From assembly GCF_000368785.1 (NCBI RefSeq), contig NZ_KB849688.1:66943-130942 (forward strand): a DNA stretch of 64,000 nt, given 5' to 3'. Every line of letters starts with the position of its first letter. Within the stretch, counting starts at the first letter, position 1. Of the stretch, positions 1 through 9,473 are shown one piece after another. The position numbers and the translations under genes are program-made. Origin of the DNA: Acinetobacter towneri DSM 14962 = CIP 107472 (GTDB lineage Bacteria > Pseudomonadota > Gammaproteobacteria > Pseudomonadales > Moraxellaceae). Below the pieces are notes generated by a model. It worked only from the letters and a program-made list of their open reading frames with translations, was not told where the DNA came from and made no database searches.

Positions 1-378
1 AGGCGTTTCTGACCAATCAATTTCACGCTCTAAACTAAAGGTTTGCAAGGGATAAAATACCCCTGAACGTACATGATGCTGTTGCAATACATCTAATTTA
101 GTACTGCCTGAGGTATGCACAATCAACACATGATTTAAATCACGATGAACTTCCTGAATCACCTGTGCAATGCCCTGATCACTCACTGCAATAATCACTA
201 AATCTAGATCTGAATGAAGTTTTTCTACTTCAGCAATCGCTTCTGCGCCAACCTGCGCAGCCAAATGCTGCGCCTTGTCCAGACTACGGCTATAAATTTG
301 CACAATTTGATGCTGTGCGTTTAAAACATGAGCCAAATGATGTGCAACGCGCCCTGCACCAATCAAACTAATTCGCAT
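1..378 (-). CDS. Rossmann-like / DUF2520 NAD(P)-binding protein, partial
   Basis: The frame is open from an ATG at 378 leftward to the window edge, giving the first 126 residues of a longer protein; the C-terminal half is missing. The N-terminus MRISLIGAGRVAHHLA carries a GxGxxA/G-type dinucleotide-binding loop right after the start, followed by alternating beta-alpha segments (LVIIAVSD, VLIVHTSGS, GVFYPLQTFS). The order 'vaVSD..i', 'HtSGs' and 'fyPLqTFs' is typical of DUF2520 / F420-dependent-NADP-oxidoreductase-like proteins. The substrate is unknown in this family and I assign none. The minus-strand gene upstream (483-1280) ends about 105 bp away with its own terminator between, so this gene probably has its own promoter. 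Confidence 0.7.
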   Translation of the reverse strand, partial: MRISLIGAGRVAHHLAHVLNAQHQIVQIYSRSLDKAQHLAAQVGAEAIAEVEKLHSDLDLVIIAVSDQGIAQVIQEVHRDLNHVLIVHTSGSTKLDVLQQHHVRSGVFYPLQTFSLEREIDWSETP

Positions 379-428
379 AATATTTTCAGATAAAATAAGA
401 TGAAATAATCTGCACACAGCATGCCAAT

Positions 429-454
429 AAAAAAAGGACGAAGCAATTCGTCCT
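429..454 (-). terminator. intrinsic terminator after the thioesterase gene
   Basis: The stem AGGACGAA / TTCGTCCT has a GCAA tetraloop. It is followed, in the minus direction, by a run of seven U. It lies about 30 bp past the stop of the 483-1280 gene. Confidence 0.85.
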
Positions 455-482
455 GATGTTTTTTGTTTGATATCGAATAGAT

Positions 483-1280
483 TTAGAATTGACGCAAAGT
501 TAAAATCTGCTCACTACGTCCAAATGGCCCTTGAGTATCATGCAAAACTGCACTCGTTAAGCCAATACCATCTTCACCATATTGTTGTGTTACTTCCAAG
601 CCTAGCCATTCGCCTTGCGGTAAACGGTGTAAATGCATTTGCAAATCTAAATTTGGAAAACCCCAACCCGCATTCGGGTCTAAACGTGGCACTACGCCAT
701 TGGCGGTATCCACCATCCCCAATAAACGCACAAAACTAGATGTGTTTTGATTTTCAACCATATCCAATTGGTTTCTTAACCAAACGATGCCCTTACCTGC
801 ACGACGATCTAAATGCGCACGGGTTTCAATGCTTTGAATATAGCCGCCCGGCCAACAACGCATGCCATCCCAATCGGGCAAATATTCAGGGTTTTCTATC
901 GGTAAATCTTCCAATCCTGCAATTGCGCGTGTATCTGAGGTTTTCATTTTCCATGCACGCGCCACAATACAGGTTTTTCCTTCAGCACACATTTCCGCTT
1001 CAATCAGCTCAATGGTTTTACCCGGTCGAATCATACGGGTGGTGATACTAAATTCACCAAAGGCAATTAAGCCAAAAATATCTAAACCGACCCGACCAAT
1101 TCGCATATCATCACGCGGCATAAATTGCTCAAGTTCTGCACACAAAATACCCGTTGCAGGTGCCATGTGTTGTTCATGCGGATTCCACGCGCCTTGTGCA
1201 TGAATGTTGCAACGATAGTGCGCAGTACAGCCACCATCGGCATGTTGTTCACGTTTGAGTAAAGTGTAATATGCTGACAT
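483..1280 (-). CDS. acyl-CoA thioesterase-like (4HBT/TesB-like double hotdog) protein
   Basis: A 265-residue cytosolic protein without signal peptide or membrane segment. The arrangement suggests a thioesterase-like superfamily protein with two hotdog halves: an N-terminal half (about 20-130) with APATGILCAELEQ and a strand rich in G/E around FGLIAFGEFSITTRMIRPG, and a C-terminal half (about 150-265) ending in GLTSAVLHDTQGPFGRSEQ. That last motif, where a secondary strand with HD/ALHD precedes a G-x-G or GR-S-Q turn, is characteristic of TesB-like tandem hotdog proteins. Such enzymes hydrolyse acyl-CoA thioesters; the acyl chain cannot be read from sequence. The start is supported by AGGGAAAGAG upstream. 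It is a single-gene unit with a terminator downstream. Confidence 0.65.
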   Translation of the reverse strand: MSAYYTLLKREQHADGGCTAHYRCNIHAQGAWNPHEQHMAPATGILCAELEQFMPRDDMRIGRVGLDIFGLIAFGEFSITTRMIRPGKTIELIEAEMCAEGKTCIVARAWKMKTSDTRAIAGLEDLPIENPEYLPDWDGMRCWPGGYIQSIETRAHLDRRAGKGIVWLRNQLDMVENQNTSSFVRLLGMVDTANGVVPRLDPNAGWGFPNLDLQMHLHRLPQGEWLGLEVTQQYGEDGIGLTSAVLHDTQGPFGRSEQILTLRQF

Positions 1281-1362
1281 TTTTTCTCTTTCCCTGATCT
1301 AACTTTTCTTGTGCGGATACTTTTACTACAAAGATTACTGACTAAATAATGTTATTTATCAA

Positions 1363-2049
1363 CTATTTCTCTGCAAAAAAACCATAATAATTCATAAGTT
1401 GACAATATGTTTTACACTGACGAAAACCCACTTGAGTAAGCAATGCTGCCTGCGCATCTGCCATAATTAAATGAAAATCATCGGCCAGTCGTGCAAGCAT
1501 TTTTTCCGCTTGAGTCGTAGTTAAACCACAATCCAAAGCCAAATTCTGCATCCAGCGCAGTTCTATATTTTCAGTCTGCTGCATCAGATCATAGCTTAAT
1601 AAAATCGCTGTAGGTTTTAATGTTTGGTAAATATCTTGAAAAAATAATGTTTTTTCTGCGACTGGCACAAAATGCGCCACCAAAATCGCCAATGCCGCAT
1701 CAAACTGCAAATTTTCAACCTGCGCTTGTTGGGCAAATTGGTGGGTATCTGCCTGTATAAAACGTACTCGCTCATGCCCTGCCACAGACTGAATGTTTTT
1801 TTCTGCCTGCTGTAACATGCTTAAAGATGGGTCGATGGCCGTAAATTGCCACTGTGGATGTTGCTGCAGTAAATACTGCAACTCATAGCCTGTGCCACAC
1901 CCCACCACTAAAACTTGTGCTGTTTCGGGCAAATGACTACTTAAAATTGCATTGATGTGTTGATGTACCAATTCATATCCGGGAATGAGTTTCCGAATAT
2001 GACTGTCATAGCCTGCAACCACAGTTGCACTGTGAAAATCTTTTGCCAT
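1363..2049 (-). CDS. class I SAM-dependent methyltransferase
   Basis: A 228-residue soluble protein. The SAM-binding motif I is VLVVGCGTGYE at residues 46-56, followed by the acidic motif II (FTAIDPSLSML) and a motif with RFIQADTHQF for the adenine pocket, so it is a Rossmann-fold methyltransferase. The N-terminus GYDSHIRKLIPGYELVHQHI resembles the entry helix of CmoA-like enzymes, but the family is broad and I cannot name the substrate. It starts 60 bp after the bioB stop on the same strand and may be co-transcribed with bioB. BioC is a SAM methyltransferase of biotin synthesis, so that role was considered, but nothing in the sequence shows it. Confidence 0.75.
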   Translation of the reverse strand: MAKDFHSATVVAGYDSHIRKLIPGYELVHQHINAILSSHLPETAQVLVVGCGTGYELQYLLQQHPQWQFTAIDPSLSMLQQAEKNIQSVAGHERVRFIQADTHQFAQQAQVENLQFDAALAILVAHFVPVAEKTLFFQDIYQTLKPTAILLSYDLMQQTENIELRWMQNLALDCGLTTTQAEKMLARLADDFHLIMADAQAALLTQVGFRQCKTYCQLMNYYGFFAEK

Positions 2050-2109
2050 ATCACATGATTCTTCTTTAATTTACTGACATTAAATATCTGAGTCTTTTTC
2101 AAGATCTGC

Positions 2110-3102
2110 TTAAGCCACAGCCATTGCATCTACCGACAATTCCGAAACGGTTGGCTTGGCACGTTCAGGCACTAAGCCTAATTTTTGGAACAATTGTTTG
2201 TCTTTGCCTTCGCCTGCGTTTGGTGTGGTCAAAAGCTTTTCACCTGAGAATAACGAGTTCGCACCTGCCATAAATGCCAACGCCTGATCTGAATCAGATA
2301 ATGATTCACGCCCTGCAGATAAACGAATATAGCTGTTTGGCATGATAATACGTGCAACTGCAATGGTACGAATCCACTCAATCACATCCAGTTTTTCTAC
2401 TTCAGCCAATGGTGTACCTTCAATCGGAACTAACATATTGATCGGCACAGATTCAGGATGTAACGGTAAAGTCGCTAATTCATGTAATAAACCAATACGG
2501 TCTTGGGTATCTTCACCTAAACCGACAATACCGCCACTACATACTTTCATACCTGTTTGACGCACAATATCCAAAGTGTTTAAGCGATCATCAAAACAGC
2601 GGGTACTAATCACATTAGGATAATACTCACGCGAGGTGTCTAGGTTGTGGTTGTAATAATCTAAGCCTGCATCTTTTAAGCGTTCTGCCTGCGATTGGTT
2701 TAACATCCCTAAAGTCATGCAAGTTTCTAAGCCCAGAGCTTTGACTTCACGCACCATTTCCAGAACATAGGGCATATCGCGTTCATGCGGATTACGCCAA
2801 GCAGCGCCCATACAAAAACGTGAAGAACCTGATGCTAAAGCTTCTTTGGCTTCCTGAATGACTTTATCAACTGCAATACGTTTTTCAGCTTCAAGCTGTG
2901 AATCATAATGCGCAGATTGCGAGCAATATTTGCAGTCCTCAGGGCATTTGCCTGTTTTAATAGACAATAAGGTACTGACTTGTACGGTATTGGCAGCAAA
3001 ATGTTGGCGATGCACACGCTGTGCTTCAAAGACTAAATCCAGAAAAGGTTGTTCATATAACTGCTGAATTTCTTCTCGAGTCCAATCATTGCGTACGGTC
3101 AT
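2110..3102 (-). CDS. bioB: biotin synthase
   Basis: A radical-SAM enzyme that inserts sulfur into dethiobiotin, the last step of biotin synthesis. With the start at 3102 ([11 protein letters not shown]) the protein is 330 aa. This start has AAGGA at a normal distance; the in-frame ATG nine bases upstream abuts the ribosome site and is rejected. The 4Fe-4S cluster cysteines are C53, C57 and C60 in [10 protein letters not shown], the same positions as in E. coli BioB. The downstream motif [12 protein letters not shown] and the arginine-containing RLSAGRE are typical of the family and bind dethiobiotin and the 2Fe-2S cluster. The other bio genes are not in this window; a methyltransferase gene follows 60 bp downstream. 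Confidence 0.97.
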   Translation of the reverse strand: MTVRNDWTREEIQQLYEQPFLDLVFEAQRVHRQHFAANTVQVSTLLSIKTGKCPEDCKYCSQSAHYDSQLEAEKRIAVDKVIQEAKEALASGSSRFCMGAAWRNPHERDMPYVLEMVREVKALGLETCMTLGMLNQSQAERLKDAGLDYYNHNLDTSREYYPNVISTRCFDDRLNTLDIVRQTGMKVCSGGIVGLGEDTQDRIGLLHELATLPLHPESVPINMLVPIEGTPLAEVEKLDVIEWIRTIAVARIIMPNSYIRLSAGRESLSDSDQALAFMAGANSLFSGEKLLTTPNAGEGKDKQLFQKLGLVPERAKPTVSELSVDAMAVA

Positions 3103-3206
3103 TATTTTCATCCTTGATTATCACGCATCATGCTTAAACTTGTGCCATCTTTTATTAAGCCGAGCATGCGATATATTTTTAGTGTGATTATTCCTGTATA
3201 GAGTAT

Positions 3207-3235
3207 CCCTTTATCTCTGCGTGAGAAATAAAGGG
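3207..3235 (-). terminator. stem-loop after the acyl-CoA ligase gene
   Basis: CCCTTTAT(TT)CTC pairs with GAG-ATAAAGGG around a five-base loop in the minus direction, about 60 bp past the ligase stop. The following bases (ATACTCTATAC) are not a clear U run, so termination is plausible but not certain. Confidence 0.4.
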
Positions 3236-3293
3236 TGTGTGCTGACAAAATTAAAAGGTCGATCTTGCAGCAGTAAATAGCTGAAATAATGCC

Positions 3294-4982
3294 TTAAGCA
3301 ATTTCCTTTAAATTTAATTCTTCACGCATAAATTCACGTAATTTAAATTTCTGTGCCTTGCCTGAAGCGGTCATTGGAAATTCACTAAAGAAGCGCACAT
3401 AACGTGGGACTTTATTGTGTGAAATGTGTTCTGCACAGTATTGGCGAATTGCCTCTTCGGTACATTCATGGTGTTCATGCAAAATAATACAGGCACATAG
3501 TTCTTCACCATAACGATGATCTGGCACGCCAATTACTTGCACATCGCAGACCGCATCGTGAGTATATAAGAAATCTTCAATTTCTTTCGGGAACAGGTTT
3601 TCACCGCCACGAATCACCACATCTTTAATGCGACCTTTGATTTTTACAAAGCCTTCATCATCCATTTCTGCAATGTCGCCTGTGTGCATCCAATGTGCAA
3701 CATCAATGACTTCTTGGGTTTTGTCATGTTCATCCCAGTAACCCAGCATGACTGAATAACCACGCACACACAATTCTCCTAACTGTCCGCGCGGCACGAC
3801 TTTGCCTTCTTCATCGACAATTTTTACTTCCAGATGTGGATGTACACGCCCCACCGTACTGACACGACGCTCCACAGAATCTTCAGTCGAACTTTGTGCG
3901 CTCACAGGTGCTGTTTCGGTCATGCCATAACAAATGGTGATTTGCGCCATGTGCATACGGTCGATGACGCGTTGCATAATTTCCTGCGGACACGGACTGC
4001 CTGCCATAATGCCTGTGCGCAAGCTAGATAAATTAAATTCATCAAACTGTTCATGCTCTAAAATGGCAATAAACATGGTCGGTACGCCGTAAGCAGCTGT
4101 ACATTTTTCTTGCTGAATGGCTTTTAAGGTATCGAGCGGGTTAAACACTGCCGATGGATAGACCATGGTTGAACCATGTGTGATACACGCTAAATTGCCC
4201 ATCACCATACCAAAGCAGTGAAACAGCGGTACGGAAATACAAACACGGTCTTGTGGACTTAAATGAATTGCTTCTCCTACAAAGTAACCATTATTTAAAA
4301 TGTTGTTGTGGGTCAGCATAGTGCCTTTCGGATTGCCCGTCGTGCCTGAGGTAAATTGAATGTTAATGGTTTCATCGAACTGCAACTCACTGGCAATGTG
4401 TTGCAGTTTTTTCAGCATGTGTGTGGTTGGAGCTGTCAATAAATCCTGAAAACGATGCATTCCTGTATGTGCTTGATCATCAATTTTAATCACATGCTTT
4501 AAATGCGGTAAACGCTTGGCGTTGAGGACTTTATTGTCTGCCTGACACAGCTCTGGGGCAATTTTCGTTAAGATGTCCTGATAGTTGGTACTTTTAAACT
4601 GCGATGCAATTACCAAACCTTTACAGGAAACTTTGTTGAGCACAAATTCCAGTTCATTGCTTTTATAGGCTGGGTTTAAATTCACCAAAATCACCCCTGC
4701 CTTAAAGGCTGCGAATTGAGTGATCGTCCATTCCACACAATTCGGAGACCAAATGGCAAGGCGGTCACCTTTTTTAAAACCGAGTTTTAACAAACTACAG
4801 GCAAAGGCATTGACCTGTTGCTGTAGTTGCTTATAGGTCAGACGCACATTTTGATGCACGCTTACCAAAGCATCCTGATCTGCATATTGCTGGCAAGCCT
4901 GATCAAACTTTTCACCAATGGTCATGCCTAACAAAGGCTGATTACTGGTGCCATAGGCATAACTTAACCGTACTTGTGTCAT
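3294..4982 (-). CDS. AMP-binding acyl-CoA synthetase (ACSF2/FadD-like)
   Basis: A 562-residue adenylate-forming enzyme expected to activate a carboxylic acid to its CoA thioester through an acyl-AMP. The P-loop TSGTTGNPKGT is at residues 211-221, followed by CYGMTET (A5 motif), the A8 hinge GRIKDVVIRGGENLFP, and a C-terminal SGKAQKFKL containing the catalytic lysine. There is no membrane segment. The start at 4982 has AAGGAG eight to nine bases upstream. It sits beside a TetR gene and divergent from the leucine catabolic operon, so a branched-chain or medium-chain acid such as isovalerate is a reasonable guess, but the sequence does not decide the chain. Acetoacetate activation is less likely because a dedicated CoA-transferase is encoded nearby. 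Confidence 0.85.
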   Translation of the reverse strand: MTQVRLSYAYGTSNQPLLGMTIGEKFDQACQQYADQDALVSVHQNVRLTYKQLQQQVNAFACSLLKLGFKKGDRLAIWSPNCVEWTITQFAAFKAGVILVNLNPAYKSNELEFVLNKVSCKGLVIASQFKSTNYQDILTKIAPELCQADNKVLNAKRLPHLKHVIKIDDQAHTGMHRFQDLLTAPTTHMLKKLQHIASELQFDETINIQFTSGTTGNPKGTMLTHNNILNNGYFVGEAIHLSPQDRVCISVPLFHCFGMVMGNLACITHGSTMVYPSAVFNPLDTLKAIQQEKCTAAYGVPTMFIAILEHEQFDEFNLSSLRTGIMAGSPCPQEIMQRVIDRMHMAQITICYGMTETAPVSAQSSTEDSVERRVSTVGRVHPHLEVKIVDEEGKVVPRGQLGELCVRGYSVMLGYWDEHDKTQEVIDVAHWMHTGDIAEMDDEGFVKIKGRIKDVVIRGGENLFPKEIEDFLYTHDAVCDVQVIGVPDHRYGEELCACIILHEHHECTEEAIRQYCAEHISHNKVPRYVRFFSEFPMTASGKAQKFKLREFMREELNLKEIA

Positions 4983-5065
4983 TGAATCGATCTCCTTGAT
5001 TCTTTGTAATTCTGTTTTCCATTATGACGACGATTACTTTTTGCCTGTTTTGTGCGTTGTTTTTA

Positions 5066-5692
5066 CTACCCTCCCTGCTGTTTTCGCACTGCATTTACAC
5101 AAAAGTCGGCAATTTGTTTGACAAAGTAATCTTTATAATTTTGATCAAACATCACATTGCGAGACGGGTTTAAAGGTTCAATCACTACAAAGGTCATGGA
5201 GCCAACCACACCTAAAGCAGCAGTGTTCAAATCTTCAAAATCAAACTCACCATTGACTTTTCCTTCAGCCAAAATTTCCTTGATGCTCTGTTTGATCAGT
5301 TGTTTACTGCGAAAACGCTCATGTTCCATTTCTGGGTCTACAGGCTCGAACATTAACGAATACGCCAATTGAGGGCTGTTCATCGCACGCTTCACAAAAG
5401 TGGTGACAGATTTTTGCAATTTTTGTTTTGCACTTAAATCTGACTTCGCAATGTGGTCCAAAATTTCGACCTCACGACGAATCGCATCCGATAAAACTTC
5501 AATCAAAATCTGACTTTTATTTTCAAAGTAGCGATACACCAAACCTGTAGATACGCCTGCGCGTTCTGCAATGGCTTGGATAGACGCTTCTTTAAAGCCC
5601 CCATGAGCAATAAGTTCACGAGCAGAATCTAAAATCGCCATGCGATTTTGTTCCATACGTTCCTGCATCAATGATGATCTTTTATAACTCAT
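5066..5692 (-). CDS. TetR family regulator, probable regulator of the liu operon
   Basis: A 208-residue one-domain repressor. Residues about 15-60 form the TetR helix-turn-helix (SARELIAHGGFKEASIQAIA, then GVSTGLVYRYFENK), with a variable C-terminal ligand domain. It is transcribed away from liuA across a 148-bp gap that holds inverted repeats (5712-5749), the usual layout for local control. In many gammaproteobacteria the liu genes are controlled by the MerR protein LiuR; TetR-type control (LiuQ) is described for other proteobacteria. Assignment to the liu operon is inferred from position. The ligase at 3294-4982 lies 83 bp downstream on the same strand and may be co-transcribed. Confidence 0.85.
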   Translation of the reverse strand: MSYKRSSLMQERMEQNRMAILDSARELIAHGGFKEASIQAIAERAGVSTGLVYRYFENKSQILIEVLSDAIRREVEILDHIAKSDLSAKQKLQKSVTTFVKRAMNSPQLAYSLMFEPVDPEMEHERFRSKQLIKQSIKEILAEGKVNGEFDFEDLNTAALGVVGSMTFVVIEPLNPSRNVMFDQNYKDYFVKQIADFCVNAVRKQQGG

Positions 5693-5711
5693 ATCTTATT
5701 CTCAACCAGAT

Positions 5712-5749
5712 AAAATGAATTGTAAATCATTTTGTGAATTTTAGTTCAC
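5712..5749. promoter_or_regulatory. inverted repeats in the TetR-liuA divergent region (candidate operator)
   Basis: Two adjacent palindromes are visible: AAAATGA-N8-TCATTTT at 5712-5733 and GTGAA-N6-TTCAC at 5734-5749. They lie between the divergent starts at 5692 and 5841. The 16-bp GTGAA repeat has the size expected of a TetR dimer site. That it is the operator of the adjacent regulator is inference. Confidence 0.5.
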
Positions 5750-5840
5750 TTTTTTAAATTTTCGATGTATGTTAGAACCTAAGCACAACAACAATGCTTG
5801 TTTTAGGAACAACAAATATAACCACAGGATGGATGAACAC

Positions 5841-7013
5841 ATGATTTTACAAAGCTTAGACTTCGGCTTAGATGAAACCTTAATCGCCCTGCGCGATTCA
5901 ATCGCTGCTTTTTGTGCAAAGGAAATTGCACCCATTGCTCAACAGGTTGATCGTGATAACGAATTCCCTGCCCAGCTTTGGAAAAAATTTGGCGATATGG
6001 GCTTACTTGGCTTAACCGTGAGTGAAGAATACGGCGGCACTAACTTAGGCTATTTAGCTCACATCATTGCCATGCAAGAAATTTCTCGTGCATCAGCATC
6101 CATTGGTTTGTCTTACGGTGCTCATTCTAACCTATGTGTGAACCAAATTAAGCGAAATGGGACAGAAGAACAGAAGCAACGCTATTTACCAAAACTGATT
6201 TCAGGCGATTACGTCGGCGCTTTGGCAATGTCTGAACCAAATGCAGGCTCAGACGTGGTTAGCATGAAACTGAAAGCTGAAGATAAAGGCGATCATTACT
6301 TGCTCAACGGCTCAAAAATGTGGATTACCAATGGCGGTGATGCCGATGTTTTGGTGGTGTATGCCAAAACTGACTTACAGGCAGGCGCCAAAGGTATGAC
6401 TGCTTTCTTAATTGAAAAAACCATGTCAGGTTTTAGCCACGGCAGCCATTTAGACAAACTCGGGATGCGCGGCTCAAATACCTATCCATTGTTCTTTGAC
6501 AATGTTGAAGTACCAAAAGAAAACGTCTTGGGCGGTGTGGGCAATGGTACAAAAGTACTAATGAGTGGACTGGACTATGAACGTGCAGTTTTAAGTGCAG
6601 GGCCGCTAGGCATTATGGATGCCTGCATGGATACCGTGATTCCTTATATTCATGAGCGTAAACAGTTTGGTCAGGCATTGGGTGAATTCCAGCTTATGCA
6701 AGGCAAAATTGCCGATATGTATTCGACTTGGTTGGCATGTAAAGCACTGGTCTATGCCGTTGGCGCAGAATGTGACAAAGCTGAACACAGCCGCAGTTTA
6801 CGTAAAGATGCAGCCAGTGCGATTTTATATGCAGCAGAAAAAGCCACTTGGATGGCAGGCGAAACCATTCAAACTTTGGGTGGCAATGGCTATATCAACG
6901 AATTCTCTGCAGGACGTTTATGGCGTGATGCCAAACTCTATGAAATTGGCGCAGGTACTTCAGAAATTCGCCGCATGCTGATTGGCCGTGAACTGTTTAA
7001 CGAAACTGCCTAA
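5841..7013 (+). CDS. liuA: isovaleryl-CoA dehydrogenase
   Basis: An FAD acyl-CoA dehydrogenase (390 aa from this start) that oxidises isovaleryl-CoA to 3-methylcrotonyl-CoA in leucine breakdown. The flavin/substrate motifs are [11 protein letters not shown] (129-139) and MWITNGG (160-166). The residue pattern [11 protein letters not shown] puts the catalytic base at Glu247 in the position used by isovaleryl-CoA dehydrogenases, rather than the C-terminal Glu of short/medium-chain enzymes; the end of the protein reads [13 protein letters not shown] chose the ATG at 5841 because AGGATGG lies just upstream of it; ATGs at 5829 and 5769 are in frame but lack a suitable ribosome site. It is the first gene of the liu run. 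Confidence 0.93.
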   Translation: MILQSLDFGLDETLIALRDSIAAFCAKEIAPIAQQVDRDNEFPAQLWKKFGDMGLLGLTVSEEYGGTNLGYLAHIIAMQEISRASASIGLSYGAHSNLCVNQIKRNGTEEQKQRYLPKLISGDYVGALAMSEPNAGSDVVSMKLKAEDKGDHYLLNGSKMWITNGGDADVLVVYAKTDLQAGAKGMTAFLIEKTMSGFSHGSHLDKLGMRGSNTYPLFFDNVEVPKENVLGGVGNGTKVLMSGLDYERAVLSAGPLGIMDACMDTVIPYIHERKQFGQALGEFQLMQGKIADMYSTWLACKALVYAVGAECDKAEHSRSLRKDAASAILYAAEKATWMAGETIQTLGGNGYINEFSAGRLWRDAKLYEIGAGTSEIRRMLIGRELFNETA

Positions 7014-7047
7014 AGAATAAATCACAAAAATAGACAAGGATGTTGGC

Positions 7048-8649
7048 ATGAATCAATTACAGAGCAAAATTAATATTCGCAGCGACGAGTTCAAAAACAA
7101 TCAGGCTGCTATGCAAGCATTGGTCGATGACCTGAGAGAAAAAGTCCAAAAAATTGCTTTGGGTGGTGGTGAAACGGCACGCCAAAAACATTTAGACCGT
7201 GGCAAATTGCTACCCCGTGAACGAATTGACCACTTAATTGATCCTGGCACTGCATTTATTGAAATTGGTCAATTGGCTGCGTATCAGGTCTATCAGGATG
7301 ATGTACCTGCTGCGGGTGTGGTTGCTGGCGTGGGGCAAGTCAATGGCGTGACCTGCATGATCATTGCCAACGATGCCACCGTAAAAGGTGGAACTTATTA
7401 TCCGCTGACCGTGAAAAAGCATTTGCGAGCACAGGAAATTGCAGAACAGAATCACCTGACCTGTATTTATTTGGTCGATTCAGGCGGTGCCTATTTACCG
7501 CTACAAGATGAAGTCTTTCCAGACCGTGATCATTTCGGACGTATTTTCTATAATCAGGCCCGCATGTCGAGCATGGGTATTGCCCAAATTGCAGTAGTGA
7601 TGGGAAGCTGTACTGCAGGTGGCGCTTATGTACCTGCAATGTCAGATGAAACCATTATTGTGCGTAATCAGGGGACAATTTTCTTAGGTGGCCCACCGCT
7701 GGTAAAAGCTGCAACTGGCGAAGTCGTTTCAAGTGAAGACTTGGGTGGTGGTGATGTGCACACTCGCCTTTCAGGTGTGGCAGACCATTTAGCAGAAAAT
7801 GATGAACATGCCTTGGCGATTGCCCGTAACATTGTGGCGAACTTAAACAAAAAGCCAAACCCACAACCAGAGCATGTAGAAGCACCGTTATTTGATGCCT
7901 CTGAACTGTATGGCATTGTACCGACTGATGCACGTAAACCATTTGATGTACGTGAAGTGATTGCCCGCATAGTTGATGGTTCACGTTTTGATGAATTCAA
8001 AGCACGCTTTGGTACTACGCTGATTACTGGTTTTGCCAAACTCTATGGTATGCCTGTCGGAATTATCGCCAACAATGGCATTTTATTTTCTGAGTCAGCA
8101 CAAAAAGGCGCACACTTTATTGAACTGTGTACCCAACGCAACATTCCCCTGCTATTTATTCAAAATATCACAGGCTTTATGGTTGGTCGCCAATACGAAA
8201 ATGAAGGTATCGCTAAAAATGGTGCCAAACTGGTCATGGCCGTTGCGACAGCCAATGTACCTAAACTGACTTTAGTGATTGGCGGTTCTTTTGGTGCAGG
8301 TAACTATGGCATGTGTGGTCGTGCCTACTCGCCACGCTTTATGTGGACATGGCCAAATTCTCGTATTTCGGTAATGGGTGGCGAACAGGCATCAAGCGTA
8401 CTGTCTACCTTAAAACGCGACCAGATTGAAGCCAAAGGCGGTAGTTGGTCTGCAGAAGAAGAAGACCAATTTAAACAGCCAATTCGTGATCAATACGAGC
8501 GTCAGGGTCATCCATATTATGCGTCTGCACGCTTATGGGATGATGGTGTGATTGATCCAGCACAGTCGCGTGAAGTTTTGGCATTAAGTTTAGCCGCTGC
8601 CCTCAATGCACCCATCCAACCGACCAAATTTGGCGTGTTCCGCATGTAA
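7048..8649 (+). CDS. liuB: methylcrotonyl-CoA carboxylase, carboxyltransferase (beta) subunit
   Basis: A 533-residue carboxyltransferase, the partner of the biotin subunit LiuD. It moves CO2 from carboxybiotin to 3-methylcrotonyl-CoA, giving 3-methylglutaconyl-CoA. It shows the two crotonase-like halves of acyl-CoA carboxyltransferases, with the glycine-rich oxyanion-hole segments [13 protein letters not shown] in the N-half and [18 protein letters not shown] in the C-half; the latter sequence is typical of methylcrotonyl-CoA rather than propionyl-CoA carboxylases. An AAGGATG site precedes the start. It begins 34 bp after liuA and ends 11 bp before liuC, so it is surely in the same operon. 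Confidence 0.95.
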   Translation: MNQLQSKINIRSDEFKNNQAAMQALVDDLREKVQKIALGGGETARQKHLDRGKLLPRERIDHLIDPGTAFIEIGQLAAYQVYQDDVPAAGVVAGVGQVNGVTCMIIANDATVKGGTYYPLTVKKHLRAQEIAEQNHLTCIYLVDSGGAYLPLQDEVFPDRDHFGRIFYNQARMSSMGIAQIAVVMGSCTAGGAYVPAMSDETIIVRNQGTIFLGGPPLVKAATGEVVSSEDLGGGDVHTRLSGVADHLAENDEHALAIARNIVANLNKKPNPQPEHVEAPLFDASELYGIVPTDARKPFDVREVIARIVDGSRFDEFKARFGTTLITGFAKLYGMPVGIIANNGILFSESAQKGAHFIELCTQRNIPLLFIQNITGFMVGRQYENEGIAKNGAKLVMAVATANVPKLTLVIGGSFGAGNYGMCGRAYSPRFMWTWPNSRISVMGGEQASSVLSTLKRDQIEAKGGSWSAEEEDQFKQPIRDQYERQGHPYYASARLWDDGVIDPAQSREVLALSLAAALNAPIQPTKFGVFRM

Positions 8650-8660
8650 GAGGTGACAAA

Positions 8661-9458
8661 ATGGATTATCAGTTTTTACAGCTCGAACAGAACAACCAAG
8701 TGGCTACGGTTTGGATTAATCGTGCGGAATTGCATAACGCTTTCAATACAGAGGTGATTGAAGAATTACACGCCTGCTTTCAGGCACTGAATAGCCGTGA
8801 TGATATTCGAGTGGTGATTTTGGCAGGACGCGGCAAAAGCTTTTCTGCAGGTGCAGATTTGAACTGGATGAAACAGGCAGGTCAAGCTTCTACAGCAGAA
8901 AATCAAGCCGATGCCCTAAAACTGGCAAAAATGCTGCAAAGTTTAGCGACGTTAAAACAACCGACTATTGCCCGTGTGCATGGTATTGCCTTTGGTGGTG
9001 GTATGGGTTTGGCAGCTGCCTGTGATATTTGCGTTGCCAGCACCGATGCCAAGTTTGCGACCTCTGAAGTACGTTTAGGTTTAGCACCATCTACCATTAG
9101 CCCTTACGTCATTCGTGCGATTGGCGCACGTCAGGCATCACGTTACTTTTTAACGGCAGAGCGTATTTCTGCAGAACAGGCACAGCAAATTGGTTTAGCG
9201 CATGAAGTCACTTCAGCCGAAGACTTAGACAGCAAAATTGATGAAATTGTGCAAGCCTTATTGCTTGGTGGCCCAGAAGCGCAACATGCTTCTAAACAAC
9301 TGATTCAGATGGTTAATCATCAAGTTTTGACCGAAGATTTACTCCAACAAACTGCACAGCATATTGCACATGTTCGCCAAGGAACTGAGGCGAAAAATGG
9401 CTTAAATGCTTTTTTAAATAAACAAAGCCCGGCTTGGATCAAGACCACGGCAGAATAA
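8661..9458 (+). CDS. liuC: methylglutaconyl-CoA hydratase (enoyl-CoA hydratase family)
   Basis: A 265-residue crotonase-fold enzyme predicted to hydrate 3-methylglutaconyl-CoA to HMG-CoA. The oxyanion-hole motif is FSAGADLNWMKQ and the second conserved loop is HGIAFGGGMGLAAACDICVA, followed by TSEVRLGLAPSTISPYV. The generic family is enoyl-CoA hydratase; the specific role comes from its position between the two carboxylase subunit genes, a conserved liu arrangement. The S-E-V-R-L-G-L-x-P pattern lacks the second glutamate of classical 2-enoyl hydratases and agrees with methylglutaconyl-CoA hydratases. A GAGGTGACAAA ribosome site precedes the ATG. Confidence 0.9.
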   Translation: MDYQFLQLEQNNQVATVWINRAELHNAFNTEVIEELHACFQALNSRDDIRVVILAGRGKSFSAGADLNWMKQAGQASTAENQADALKLAKMLQSLATLKQPTIARVHGIAFGGGMGLAAACDICVASTDAKFATSEVRLGLAPSTISPYVIRAIGARQASRYFLTAERISAEQAQQIGLAHEVTSAEDLDSKIDEIVQALLLGGPEAQHASKQLIQMVNHQVLTEDLLQQTAQHIAHVRQGTEAKNGLNAFLNKQSPAWIKTTAE

Positions 9459-9473
9459 AAGAAGGATCGCACG

